A stretch of DNA of 64,000 nucleotides from an uncultured Candidatus Pelagibacter sp. (lineage in GTDB: Bacteria; Pseudomonadota; Alphaproteobacteria; Pelagibacterales; Pelagibacteraceae), in NCBI GenBank assembly GCA_905618915.1, contig CAJQTI010000002.1:1-64000 (forward strand). The letters are read 5' to 3'. Shown here in pieces: positions 31,128 to 39,903 of this stretch; positions within the stretch are counted from its first letter, which is position 1; every line of letters begins with the position of its first letter. A program made the translations under genes and the position numbers. Below the pieces are notes generated by a model. That model was not told where the DNA came from, did no database searches, and saw only the letters and a list, made by a program, of their open reading frames with translations.

Positions 31128-32135
31128 TTATAAATAGTGTGCTTTATCTTTAATTCGCACCATCACGTCTTTTGTTGCTTCTTCAGACCCATCATGAAAG
31201 GTACCCATTAGTTTATCTAAGAAACTCGTGTTGCCTCCTGAATAATTACATTCAAAATATTTATGATGCACATAATGATTATAATCTCCTGTTGGAAGTG
31301 ATGCACCATTTTTAAAAGTCATTTTTTCATATCCAGTATGACCTGGTGTTGGTGCTAGTCCTGCATGAAAGACGTGATACATCGCTACTAGTGGATGAGA
31401 TGGTATTATCCAATGAATAAGAACACCTGAAAAATAAAGTATATGTTCTATTGGATGCATAGACAGGCCAGACCAAGCACCTGTATTCGTATTACGATGA
31501 TGTACTTTGTGTGAAATTTTGTACAACGGACCCCAGTGCAACAATCTATGTGTTAAATAAAAATGTGCATCTCTAATAAAAGGTACAAGAAAGAATAAAA
31601 TACAACAATAAACTGGGTATATTTCCCAACTAACATATGGAATTATTTGATTTGCAAATGCCCAGAAAGTAATGACTTCATACGCTGTCCACAAAGGTAC
31701 ACCACTGCAAAAAGTATAAAATAGATTATCCTTAGTTTGGTCATTAAATAAAAATGTTGGATTATTTGTTTCTAAAGGTCTTGGATTATATTTAAAAGAA
31801 GTTCCTTGATTTTTCAGTCGTAAATGAAAAAACCCAGTCCAAACTAATAAAATACCTGCATTTCTAAAAAATATAAACGCTATCCAACTTACTTCTAGTG
31901 TTTTCATTGTTTCTAATGAAGGTGTAAGAAAAAAATATGTTGCAACTGTTATTAATCCAAAAATAAATGTCCAAGGAAACATCATTCCTGGATATTTAAA
32001 ATAATACTTAAATAATTTTATGGGTTTAAATGGAATTACATAAGGTGGATTAACAGCTATAGTCCCAAAAGGCTTCCAATGACCTCTTTTATTCCTAGTA
32101 CCAAAATTTTCATCGTTTAATTTATCTTCACTCAT
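31128..32135 (-). CDS. Fatty acid hydroxylase/sterol desaturase superfamily membrane di-iron oxygenase
   Basis: His boxes HRLLH, HKVHH, HPIEH, YNHYVHHKYF. Confidence 0.8.
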   Translation of the reverse strand: MSEDKLNDENFGTRNKRGHWKPFGTIAVNPPYVIPFKPIKLFKYYFKYPGMMFPWTFIFGLITVATYFFLTPSLETMKTLEVSWIAFIFFRNAGILLVWTGFFHLRLKNQGTSFKYNPRPLETNNPTFLFNDQTKDNLFYTFCSGVPLWTAYEVITFWAFANQIIPYVSWEIYPVYCCILFFLVPFIRDAHFYLTHRLLHWGPLYKISHKVHHRNTNTGAWSGLSMHPIEHILYFSGVLIHWIIPSHPLVAMYHVFHAGLAPTPGHTGYEKMTFKNGASLPTGDYNHYVHHKYFECNYSGGNTSFLDKLMGTFHDGSEEATKDVMVRIKDKAHYL

Positions 32136-32138
32136 TTG

Positions 32139-32969
32139 TTAAAATTTTTTTTCTAAATTATTTAAAAAAGTATCTAATTCTTTTTCATCAATTTCAACAA
32201 TATTTTTCTTATCTGGAAAAATCCCTTCTTGAACATCGTTATAAAACTCTTGAAAAGCATTCACTCTTTCTACTTGTAATCTTTCAAATTCTTGTGAAAA
32301 ATTTCTATAAGATTTTGCATGTCTAGGCACATGACCAGTTGTTGTTCCTAAAATGTCGCAGGCAAACAAATATTGAACATCGCAACCTGAGCCACTTCCT
32401 AATGAAAGAATTGTTGTATCAATTTTTTTTGAAATTGCTGAAGCAACTTGATGTGGCACACATTCCATTTCAATTGCAACAGCACCAGCATCTTGAAACC
32501 TTAAACAGTCTTCATAAACTTTAAGAGCATCATCAGAGTTTTTTCCTACAGCTTTAAAACCACCAGTCCAAGTTGTTCGTTGAGGAATTAACCCCACATG
32601 ACCTAAACATGGAATACCTTCTTCGTATAATGATTTTAAAATTTCAATTCGGTGACAGTAGAACATATCAAAATCATGCTCCAACATTTTAAAGGCTAAT
32701 TTTTTTGCTTCATCAAGTGTTGGCCAAAGAGTATCTGGAGCTCCATAATGCATAAAAGCATTAGGTGCTGCTTTTCGAATATTTAACACTTCCTCAAAAC
32801 TAGCATGATCATGTGGATTATTGTATTTTCCACCTGCTCCTGTACCTACCATTTCAATTCCCACTTGATCAGCTGCAAGTGCTTCTTCTTTATTTTTTAC
32901 AAGTATTAAAGTGAGTTGTTTTTTCCCTTTTAAACTCTTTAAATCTTTTACTGTAATTTTTTTTGTCAT
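32139..32969 (-). CDS. PanB-like (ketopantoate hydroxymethyltransferase family) protein, copy 2, divergent
   Basis: GHVGLIPQRTTWTGGFKAVGK, EMECVPHQVASAISKKI, GSGSGCDVQYLFACDILGTTTGHVPRHAKSY follow the PanB scaffold; canonical VGDS/ADLPF/KIEGG not seen. Confidence 0.8.
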   Translation of the reverse strand: MTKKITVKDLKSLKGKKQLTLILVKNKEEALAADQVGIEMVGTGAGGKYNNPHDHASFEEVLNIRKAAPNAFMHYGAPDTLWPTLDEAKKLAFKMLEHDFDMFYCHRIEILKSLYEEGIPCLGHVGLIPQRTTWTGGFKAVGKNSDDALKVYEDCLRFQDAGAVAIEMECVPHQVASAISKKIDTTILSLGSGSGCDVQYLFACDILGTTTGHVPRHAKSYRNFSQEFERLQVERVNAFQEFYNDVQEGIFPDKKNIVEIDEKELDTFLNNLEKKF

Positions 32970-32972
32970 TGA

Positions 32973-33989
32973 TTAATTATTTACATCTGGAACTTCAACA
33001 TCTACAAAATAATCCTTGTCTTTGGATTGTTTTAAAATAGCTGGAATAATAGATTTATATGCCTGAAATATACCTTTATAGGGTTTTGGCATTTGACCTT
33101 CTACTTCCTCATGAAATCTTTTTAAATTATGACATGGAACTTTTGGGAAGATATGATGTTCAATATGATATTCCATGTGAGAATATAAAAAACTAAAAAA
33201 TGGATTCATTATTACTGTACGCGTACTTTTACGATGATCTTTAACATTATCAGCTAAGCCAGCATGCTGTGTCATGGTGCAGATCATTAAAATAGTATTA
33301 CCATAAAATGGTGGTAACATTATCATAATTACAGGAAGCCACGATTGCAGGTAGACTGAAGTAGCGACAACCAAAAGCCACAGTAGAACATATATACGAG
33401 ACATATTAATGACATTCTTAACTTCGTTTTCAGGGACAGTAATTTTTACAACTGGAGACATAATACCTAATGAATGTTTAATAATTTCAAAATGAGTAAA
33501 ATGCATTACTTTTTGAATATTAAATAACGGACCTAAAGGTAAGAAATTCAAAAAAAATCTTATAGGTTCTGTTGGTCTGGGGCTATTATTTTCATAATCA
33601 TAAACTTCTTTATGAGTGAAAATTGTATACGTGTGGTGGTGAAAATGACTCCACTTCCATCTAACGGACTCAAAGCCTCCAAGAAAAGATGTAATTTCAT
33701 AAAAAATTTTATTTAATCGCCTTGATCTAAAATATGTCTCATGATTTGTTTCATGGTTTACACTTATAGTTTTACAATAAAAGATATTTCCATAAAGCAA
33801 TAAAGCGGGGATAGACCACCATGTGCCCCATGAAATAACACAAAGATATCCTGAAAATAGTAATGCTATGCCAAATATAGAAATATCAATGATACCTTTA
33901 ACATCAGATCTTTTAGATAGGTCCTTAAGAACTTTTTTGTCAATTTTGGGTTTGTACCAACTATTTAGATCAACTTCTCCAGCAAACAT
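32973..33989 (-). CDS. Fatty acid desaturase/MocD-like membrane di-iron oxygenase, copy 2
   Basis: His boxes HETNHE, HFHHHTYT, EYHIEHHIFPKVP. Confidence 0.85.
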   Translation of the reverse strand: MFAGEVDLNSWYKPKIDKKVLKDLSKRSDVKGIIDISIFGIALLFSGYLCVISWGTWWSIPALLLYGNIFYCKTISVNHETNHETYFRSRRLNKIFYEITSFLGGFESVRWKWSHFHHHTYTIFTHKEVYDYENNSPRPTEPIRFFLNFLPLGPLFNIQKVMHFTHFEIIKHSLGIMSPVVKITVPENEVKNVINMSRIYVLLWLLVVATSVYLQSWLPVIMIMLPPFYGNTILMICTMTQHAGLADNVKDHRKSTRTVIMNPFFSFLYSHMEYHIEHHIFPKVPCHNLKRFHEEVEGQMPKPYKGIFQAYKSIIPAILKQSKDKDYFVDVEVPDVNN

Positions 33990-33993
33990 ATAT

Positions 33994-34821
33994 CTATAAT
34001 TTTTCTGAGAGTTTTAAAAAGTTTTCAAACTCTTTATCATCAATACCAACAGTAATTTTAGGATCATTAAAATTTTTGTTAATAGTATCTTCATGAAATT
34101 CCCTAAAAGCATTAACTCTTTCAGCTTGAAGTTTAGCAAATTCTTTTTTGAAATCTCTATAAATTCTTGCATGTCTAGGGGTATGGCCTTCAGTGTAGCC
34201 CAGCACATCATTAGCAAACAAATACTGCCCATCACACCCTGATCCACTTCCCATAGAAAGCGTCATTATATTTACTTTTTTAGATATTACCTCAGCAACT
34301 TTAGGAGGAACAACTTCTAATTCTACACCAATGACCCCAGCTTCTTGTAATTCTATTGTATTTTGCAAAATTTTCATCGCTGTATCAGCTGTTTTTCCTT
34401 GAGCTTTAAAACCACCTATCCATGTAGCAATGCCTGGAACTAAACCAACATGACCATTAATAGGAATAAATTCATCTCTTAAAGCTCTAATCCATTTATA
34501 GCTCCAATTACCTCCGTAAACAACATCGGCTCCTACATCTAAATATTTATGACATAATTTCATTGCTTCATACTCTGAAGCTATTCGTACGGCACCACCT
34601 GATTGCATAAAGCATGTTGGAGCAGCTTCCCGAATTCTTTTTAATTCATCGAATGAGTTATAAATTCCATATTGAGGAGCGTCATGAGAAGTGCAAATCA
34701 TATCAATACCAGCTTCTTCTGCAGCTGCAGCTTCTTCAGCATTATGAACAAACATAACACTTAATTGTCTTTTACCCTTACACTGCAAATAATCGTGAAC
34801 TGTTAGTTTTTTTCTAGTCAT
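33994..34821 (-). CDS. PanB-like protein, copy 1, divergent
   Basis: GHVGLVPGIATWIGGFKAQGK, GSGSGCDGQYLFANDVLGYTEGHTPRHARIY; canonical metal-site motifs not seen. Confidence 0.8.
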   Translation of the reverse strand: MTRKKLTVHDYLQCKGKRQLSVMFVHNAEEAAAAEEAGIDMICTSHDAPQYGIYNSFDELKRIREAAPTCFMQSGGAVRIASEYEAMKLCHKYLDVGADVVYGGNWSYKWIRALRDEFIPINGHVGLVPGIATWIGGFKAQGKTADTAMKILQNTIELQEAGVIGVELEVVPPKVAEVISKKVNIMTLSMGSGSGCDGQYLFANDVLGYTEGHTPRHARIYRDFKKEFAKLQAERVNAFREFHEDTINKNFNDPKITVGIDDKEFENFLKLSEKL

Positions 34822-34840
34822 TAATATTTCTTAATTATAG

Positions 34841-35164
34841 TTAAGATATCTTAATATAAACCTTATCATTTTCAACTTTTATTGGATAAGTTTTTAAATC
34901 CTTACAAGCAGGGGGGCTTATAGCTTCTCCAGATTTAATGTTAAATATACCTTGATGCATTGGGCATTCAATTTCTCCATCCACAACTATACCATCTTCT
35001 AAGTGAACCGCCTCATGAGTGCAAACTCCATCAGTTGCATAAAATCCATCTTCCAGTTTGTAGATGCAGTAAGTTTTGTCTTTATGATCAAACCTAAGAA
35101 TATCTTCGACATCCATATTATCTGTTTCACCTACATGTTGCCAATTTTCGTTTTCAATTACCAT
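34841..35164 (-). CDS. MocE-like Rieske 2Fe-2S ferredoxin
   Basis: CTHEAVHLEDG...ECPMHQGIFNIKSGEAISPP Rieske motif. Confidence 0.9.
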   Translation of the reverse strand: MVIENENWQHVGETDNMDVEDILRFDHKDKTYCIYKLEDGFYATDGVCTHEAVHLEDGIVVDGEIECPMHQGIFNIKSGEAISPPACKDLKTYPIKVENDKVYIKIS

Positions 35165-35198
35165 ATAATTTAATTTAGTTAGTATTTTTATATTAAAT

Positions 35199-35204
35199 TT
35201 TATA
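35199..35204 (-). promoter_or_regulatory. Putative -10 (TATAAA) of the Rieske-PanB-desaturase operon
   Basis: Minus-strand TATAAA 34 bp downstream of the 21-bp operator and 40 nt before ATG at 35164. Confidence 0.5.
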
Positions 35205-35238
35205 CATTTTTTTTTAGTAAAATAAAATTTTAAATGCT

Positions 35239-35259
35239 ATAATATGAAAATCATACTAT
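35239..35259. promoter_or_regulatory. Candidate HxlR operator, site 1
   Basis: ATAATATGA-AAA-TCATACTAT, arms 8/9 complementary; 18/21 or better identity to site 2 at 37972-37992; overlaps hxlR TATAAT (35238-35243). Confidence 0.65.
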
Positions 35260-35267
35260 AGTACATT

Positions 35268-35633
35268 ATGTCGCAAAAAAAAATAAATTATCCACTCAAG
35301 AACACTCTTAACCTTTTAGATAATAGATTTAAGTTTGAAATTATTTTTTATTTAACACAAAATAAAATGCGTTTTGGAGAAATTAAAAGTAGCTTATTGC
35401 ATATAAATCAACAATTATTAGCAAAGCTACTGAAGCAATTAGAAAAAGATAAACTTATTAAAAAAAAAGAATTCAAAGGATTTCCAAAAAAAGTTGAATA
35501 TAGCATCACATTCTTTGGCCTTTTATTCAAACCATTAGTGGACAATATGCATAAGTGGGAAGAAAAGAATAAGAAAACTTTACTGAAAAATATCAATAAG
35601 AAAAATTCTGATTCTTTGTATGATTATTATTAA
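35268..35633 (+). CDS. HxlR family winged-helix transcriptional regulator
   Basis: YPLKNTLNLLDNRFKFEIIFYLTQNKMRFGEIKSSLLHINQQLLAKLLKQLEKDKLIKKKEF...KVEYSITFFG HxlR fold pattern. Confidence 0.8.
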   Translation: MSQKKINYPLKNTLNLLDNRFKFEIIFYLTQNKMRFGEIKSSLLHINQQLLAKLLKQLEKDKLIKKKEFKGFPKKVEYSITFFGLLFKPLVDNMHKWEEKNKKTLLKNINKKNSDSLYDYY

Positions 35634-35639
35634 TATAAA

Positions 35640-36875
35640 TTAAATTTTATTTAATTTATTTTTTTTATCAGATAGCAATTGGTTTGTTACCTTGGTTTTT
35701 TTTTCAGAAAGTTTTCCAGCTAGACGAATATCTCTACCTATTTTTCCTCCCACTCCTAAGCCGCAAGCACCAATTATTTTTCTATTTTTTAGAAAAAAAT
35801 ATATAATACCTTCCTCAAGTGACGAACCTCTTTGCGCTACAGAATCGTAATCATTGCATATTCCTGTAAGTTGTAAGTTTAAATTAAACTGATCAGACCA
35901 CATCCATGGTATAGCGTTATAAGAATTTTGTAATCCTGCAATATTTTTACCTGCATTTATACCATGATTTTGTGCATGCTTAAAAGACTCAAGGCGCATA
36001 TGTTCCTTATAAAAGGGATGATAAAAATTTGATACATCACCTGCCGCATAAACGTCTTCTATTGATGTTGCAGAAAATTCATCAGTGATAATTCCATTAT
36101 CGACTTTTAAAGATGTATTGTTAAAAATATCAGTATTAGGTATGGAACCAACACCTATAATGATTAAATCTGAGGTTAAAACTTGATTAGTATTAAGATA
36201 AATTTTAAATGTTTTATTATGTTTTTTAATATTTTCAATTTGAGTATTTAAGTTTATTTTCGCGCCTTCAGATTCATGTTTTTCTAGAATTAAATTAGCT
36301 ATTTGTTTTGGGATTACTCTCCCCATCAGCTGTTCTCCTTTCTCTAGGATTGTAACATTCTTCCCTTTTTGCAATGCTGATGAAGCAATTTCCAAACCTA
36401 TAAAACCACCCCCAATAATTGTTATATTGTTGGCTTTATTAATTTTATTTTTTAAATTATTGCTTTCTTCAAAGCTCCTTAAATAAATTATATTTTCTTC
36501 AGGTAAAATTATTTCCCCATTTATTTTTAAATGTCTGTTTGAACAGCCGGTGGCAATTAAAAGTCTGTCATACTGATAGGTATTTAATGAACAGCTAATT
36601 TTTTTGTTATCAAAATCTACCTTGGTTATTTTTGTGCTACCTTTAAATTTAATATTATTTTCTTTATAGAAATTTTCTGAAAAAAAAAGAAGATCATCAA
36701 ATGTAACTTTATCTAAAACATAATCTTTAGATAAGGGTGGTTTTTCGTAGGGTAAATATTTTTCGTCACTAATAATAGTTATATCTGAATTCTTATCAAT
36801 TAATCTAATTTCTTTTGCAGCATAGGCTGCAGCCTGACCGCCACCAAGAATTAATATTTTTTTTGTTTTATTCAT
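35640..36875 (-). CDS. NAD(P)/FAD-dependent ferredoxin reductase
   Basis: ILGGGQAAAYAAKEIR, YLPYEKPPLSKDY, IIGGGFIGLEIASSALQKG, VYAAGDVSNF. Confidence 0.9.
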   Translation of the reverse strand: MNKTKKILILGGGQAAAYAAKEIRLIDKNSDITIISDEKYLPYEKPPLSKDYVLDKVTFDDLLFFSENFYKENNIKFKGSTKITKVDFDNKKISCSLNTYQYDRLLIATGCSNRHLKINGEIILPEENIIYLRSFEESNNLKNKINKANNITIIGGGFIGLEIASSALQKGKNVTILEKGEQLMGRVIPKQIANLILEKHESEGAKINLNTQIENIKKHNKTFKIYLNTNQVLTSDLIIIGVGSIPNTDIFNNTSLKVDNGIITDEFSATSIEDVYAAGDVSNFYHPFYKEHMRLESFKHAQNHGINAGKNIAGLQNSYNAIPWMWSDQFNLNLQLTGICNDYDSVAQRGSSLEEGIIYFFLKNRKIIGACGLGVGGKIGRDIRLAGKLSEKKTKVTNQLLSDKKNKLNKI

Positions 36876-36917
36876 CTATTAAAAATATAAGTAAATATCT
36901 AAAATATTCATGAGCAC

Positions 36918-37898
36918 TTAACCTGGAACTGTTAAAGGTATTTTATAATCTGGATCTTTGGCCTGTTTAAGTAATGCTGGAACAATCTCTTTATATGCAC
37001 CCCATAATCCTTTTCTTGCAGCTGGTGTTTGGTCTTTAATTAATACGTGTAATCTTTTTAAATTATAGGATGGAACCTGAGGAAACATGTGATGCTCAAC
37101 ATGATATTCCATATGCCAATATAAAAAACTAAAAATAGGATTTAGATAAACTGTTCTTGTTGATAAGCGATGATCTTTTACATCTTCTTGTAAACCCGCA
37201 TGCTGGGTAAGCCCCATTAACATAACTAATGTTTTTCCATAGAAATTTGGAAGAACAATAAATAATACTGGCAACCAAGACTGAAAATATACTGAGCAGA
37301 ATATTGTTGCTAGCCAAATAAATACATGGCTTCTTGCTGACCATCTACATTTAGATCTATCATCTTCAGGAATGCACACTTTCATTACTTCTGTTGTTAC
37401 TCCAAATGCATGTTTTATTGTTTCCCATTGAAGAGACTTTTTAAAAAAAACAAAACCTGAAAAAGGAATGAAATGAGAAAAGAAAACTAAAAGGTCAGTT
37501 GGTTTTTTAACGGCTAATTCAAAATCAACTGGATCACTAAAACTCGTGTAGGTATGATGATGGTAATGTGAATATCTCCATCTGATTGGCTCAAAATTAT
37601 CCATAAAGCTAGCTATGTAATAAAAAAAATCATTCCAAAATTTAGATTTAAATGCTGTTCTATGTCCAGTTTCATGCCACATGGCATCACTACATCCCCA
37701 TATATTTCCATAAATTAAGAAGAACAATAAAGACCACCAAGTACCCCATGTAGCGTAGGCTAAATAACCAAAAAATATTAAAGAAGAAAAATATATTAGC
37801 ATGTGCTTAAAGCCCTGCCAGTCAGATTTTTTGCAAAGTTCTTTGAATTCTTTTTTATCCACTTCACATCTAAACCACTTATCTATATCCACATCCAT
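36918..37898 (-). CDS. Fatty acid desaturase/MocD-like membrane di-iron oxygenase, copy 1
   Basis: His boxes HETGHR, HYHHHTYT, EYHVEHHMFPQVP. Confidence 0.88.
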   Translation of the reverse strand: MDVDIDKWFRCEVDKKEFKELCKKSDWQGFKHMLIYFSSLIFFGYLAYATWGTWWSLLFFLIYGNIWGCSDAMWHETGHRTAFKSKFWNDFFYYIASFMDNFEPIRWRYSHYHHHTYTSFSDPVDFELAVKKPTDLLVFFSHFIPFSGFVFFKKSLQWETIKHAFGVTTEVMKVCIPEDDRSKCRWSARSHVFIWLATIFCSVYFQSWLPVLFIVLPNFYGKTLVMLMGLTQHAGLQEDVKDHRLSTRTVYLNPIFSFLYWHMEYHVEHHMFPQVPSYNLKRLHVLIKDQTPAARKGLWGAYKEIVPALLKQAKDPDYKIPLTVPG

Positions 37899-37931
37899 AT
37901 TATTAATTTACCATATTTTCATTAATTTTAA

Positions 37932-37937
37932 ATTATA
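37932..37937 (-). promoter_or_regulatory. Putative -10 (TATAAT) of the desaturase-ferredoxin reductase operon
   Basis: Minus-strand TATAAT 34 bp downstream of operator site 2 and 39 nt before ATG at 37898. Confidence 0.5.
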
Positions 37938-37971
37938 AAAATTAATCTTTTTAACAAATAATAGCCCATTC

Positions 37972-37992
37972 ATAGTGTGATTTTCATAGTAT
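37972..37992. promoter_or_regulatory. Candidate HxlR operator, site 2
   Basis: Minus strand ATACTATGA-AAA-TCACACTAT; matches site 1 at 35239-35259; lies in divergent region between desaturase and SBP genes. Confidence 0.65.
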
Positions 37993-38083
37993 GGCTACTT
38001 AAGAATTATTAATTTTTAAGTTTGTAATAAATAAATTTATTACATAGAGTAAAAAAATAAAAAAATAATCTAATGGAGAAATA

Positions 38084-39061
38084 ATGAAAAAAATCTTAAC
38101 TTTCGTAGCGATACTTTTTGCTTTTGCATCAACTTCTGCAATGGCAAATGACTACAAATGTGATAAAAAATTTATCTTTTTTCCAGGTGGACCTGAAGGT
38201 GGACCATTTGGAACGATAGTTTATAATGGTGCAGTTGCAGCCGCAGAGCACACAGGTTGTAAAGTTGATTATTACTGGTCTCAATGGAACTCAGAAATAA
38301 TGATAAAACAATTTAAAGAAGCAGTAGCTCTTCAACCAGATGGAATTGCCATTTATGGTTTTCCTGGTGATGCTGCAATGAGACCTATTATTAATGAAGC
38401 AATAGAAATGGGAATAGTAATTACTACTATGAACACTCCACTTCCTGATTTAGAAGCAGAATTTAAAACTTCAGGATTTGGTTATGCAGGTGCTGATCTT
38501 TTTGATGCTGGTTTTAATCTTGGTAAAAAAGGTGTTGAAGTATGTGGCCTTAAAGCTGGAGATAAAGCTTTTATATGGGGTCTTGCAAGTATGCCAAATA
38601 GAGGTGAAAGAACTAAAGGTGCTATAGCTGGTGTTGAGTCTATGGGTGTTAAAGTTGTGTATCAGGAAATTCCTGACAACGTAAACTCTGATGCTTCTCA
38701 AGGTACTCCAATGTATGTTGCTACCTACGCTGCAAATCCTGATATCAAAATGGCTATTACTGATCATGGTGGTTTAACAGCAAGTTTACCTACTTACATG
38801 AAAGCTGCTGGCCACGGAACAGAAGCTGTTTGTGGTGCAGGTTTTGATTTATCAGCACCAATTGTTGATGGAATTAATTCTGGATACATTGATGTTGTAA
38901 TTGATCAACAACCTTTTATTCAAGGATATATGCCAATTGTGCAGCTTTACCTTTCTACTAAATTTGGTATGGCTGGTTTAGCAATGGATACTGGAGCAGC
39001 ATTTGTTACAAAAGCAAATATTGATGCAATAGCTCCGTTAGCAGCGCAACAAATCCGATAA
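38084..39061 (+). CDS. Sugar ABC transporter substrate-binding protein
   Basis: Signal peptide; FFPGGPEGGPFGTIVYNGAVAAAEHTG periplasmic binding protein pattern. Confidence 0.87.
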   Translation: MKKILTFVAILFAFASTSAMANDYKCDKKFIFFPGGPEGGPFGTIVYNGAVAAAEHTGCKVDYYWSQWNSEIMIKQFKEAVALQPDGIAIYGFPGDAAMRPIINEAIEMGIVITTMNTPLPDLEAEFKTSGFGYAGADLFDAGFNLGKKGVEVCGLKAGDKAFIWGLASMPNRGERTKGAIAGVESMGVKVVYQEIPDNVNSDASQGTPMYVATYAANPDIKMAITDHGGLTASLPTYMKAAGHGTEAVCGAGFDLSAPIVDGINSGYIDVVIDQQPFIQGYMPIVQLYLSTKFGMAGLAMDTGAAFVTKANIDAIAPLAAQQIR

Positions 39062-39081
39062 TAATATAATATAATCATAAC

Positions 39082-39127
39082 AAGCCTGTCTTTTTAGTTG
39101 AAAAACTTTAAAAGACAGGCTTATTTT
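39082..39127 (+). terminator. Intrinsic terminator-like hairpin between SBP and ATPase genes
   Basis: AAGCCTGTCTTTT...AAAAGACAGGCTT then ATTTTTAA. Confidence 0.8.
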
Positions 39128-39138
39128 TAAGAAAAAAA

Positions 39139-39903
39139 ATGGAAGATCTTTTACAATTAAAAAATATTTATAAAGACTTTGGGAATGTTAAAGTTCTTAA
39201 GGACGTTAATATTAATATCAAAAAAGGTGAGGTAGTGGCTCTTATTGGCGATAATGGTGCTGGAAAATCTACTTTAATTAAAGTTATAACGGGAGTGCAT
39301 AAACCTTCATCAGGTCAAGTTTATTTTAAAGGCAATGAAGTTGTTTTAAAATCTGTCGCCCAATCAAGAAAAATGGGTATTGAAGCAGTATATCAAGAAA
39401 GAGCTTTATGCGATCAGCAAGAATTATGGAGAAATATATTTGCAGGAAGAGAAATTACTAATACTTTTGGTTTCATAGATATCAAGAAACAAAGAAAAGA
39501 AGCTGAGAAAATTCTAAGAGATTATATAGGCTTTACCTCTAAAGCTATCACTGTTGACTCAACTATAATGGGATTATCGGGTGGTGAAAAACAAGGAGTA
39601 GCTTTTGGAAGATCTTTATATTTTGATTCAGACTTAATTGTTCTTGACGAACCTACAATGGGCCTATCAATTCAGGAAACTGAAAAAGTTTTAAATTTTG
39701 TTAAAGGACTAAAAAAAGAAAATAAGTCTGCAATTTTTATAGATCATAATATTATTCATGTTTATGGAGCAGCTGATAGGTTTATAATTTTAGATAGAGG
39801 AGAAGTTGCGGGGGAGTTTAATAAAAATGAAATATCTAGAGATGAACTTGTTAAAAAAATGATTCAACTACATGAATCTGGAAAAATAAAGGTGAATGAT
39901 TAG
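39139..39903 (+). CDS. Sugar ABC transporter ATP-binding protein
   Basis: GDNGAGKST, LSGGEKQGVAFGRSLYFDSDLIVLDEPTMGLS. Confidence 0.92.
   Translation: MEDLLQLKNIYKDFGNVKVLKDVNINIKKGEVVALIGDNGAGKSTLIKVITGVHKPSSGQVYFKGNEVVLKSVAQSRKMGIEAVYQERALCDQQELWRNIFAGREITNTFGFIDIKKQRKEAEKILRDYIGFTSKAITVDSTIMGLSGGEKQGVAFGRSLYFDSDLIVLDEPTMGLSIQETEKVLNFVKGLKKENKSAIFIDHNIIHVYGAADRFIILDRGEVAGEFNKNEISRDELVKKMIQLHESGKIKVND

Noticed and set aside
34014-34247. ORF 34014..34247 (-)
   Set aside because: Same-strand alternative frame inside PanB-like copy 1; no independent motifs.
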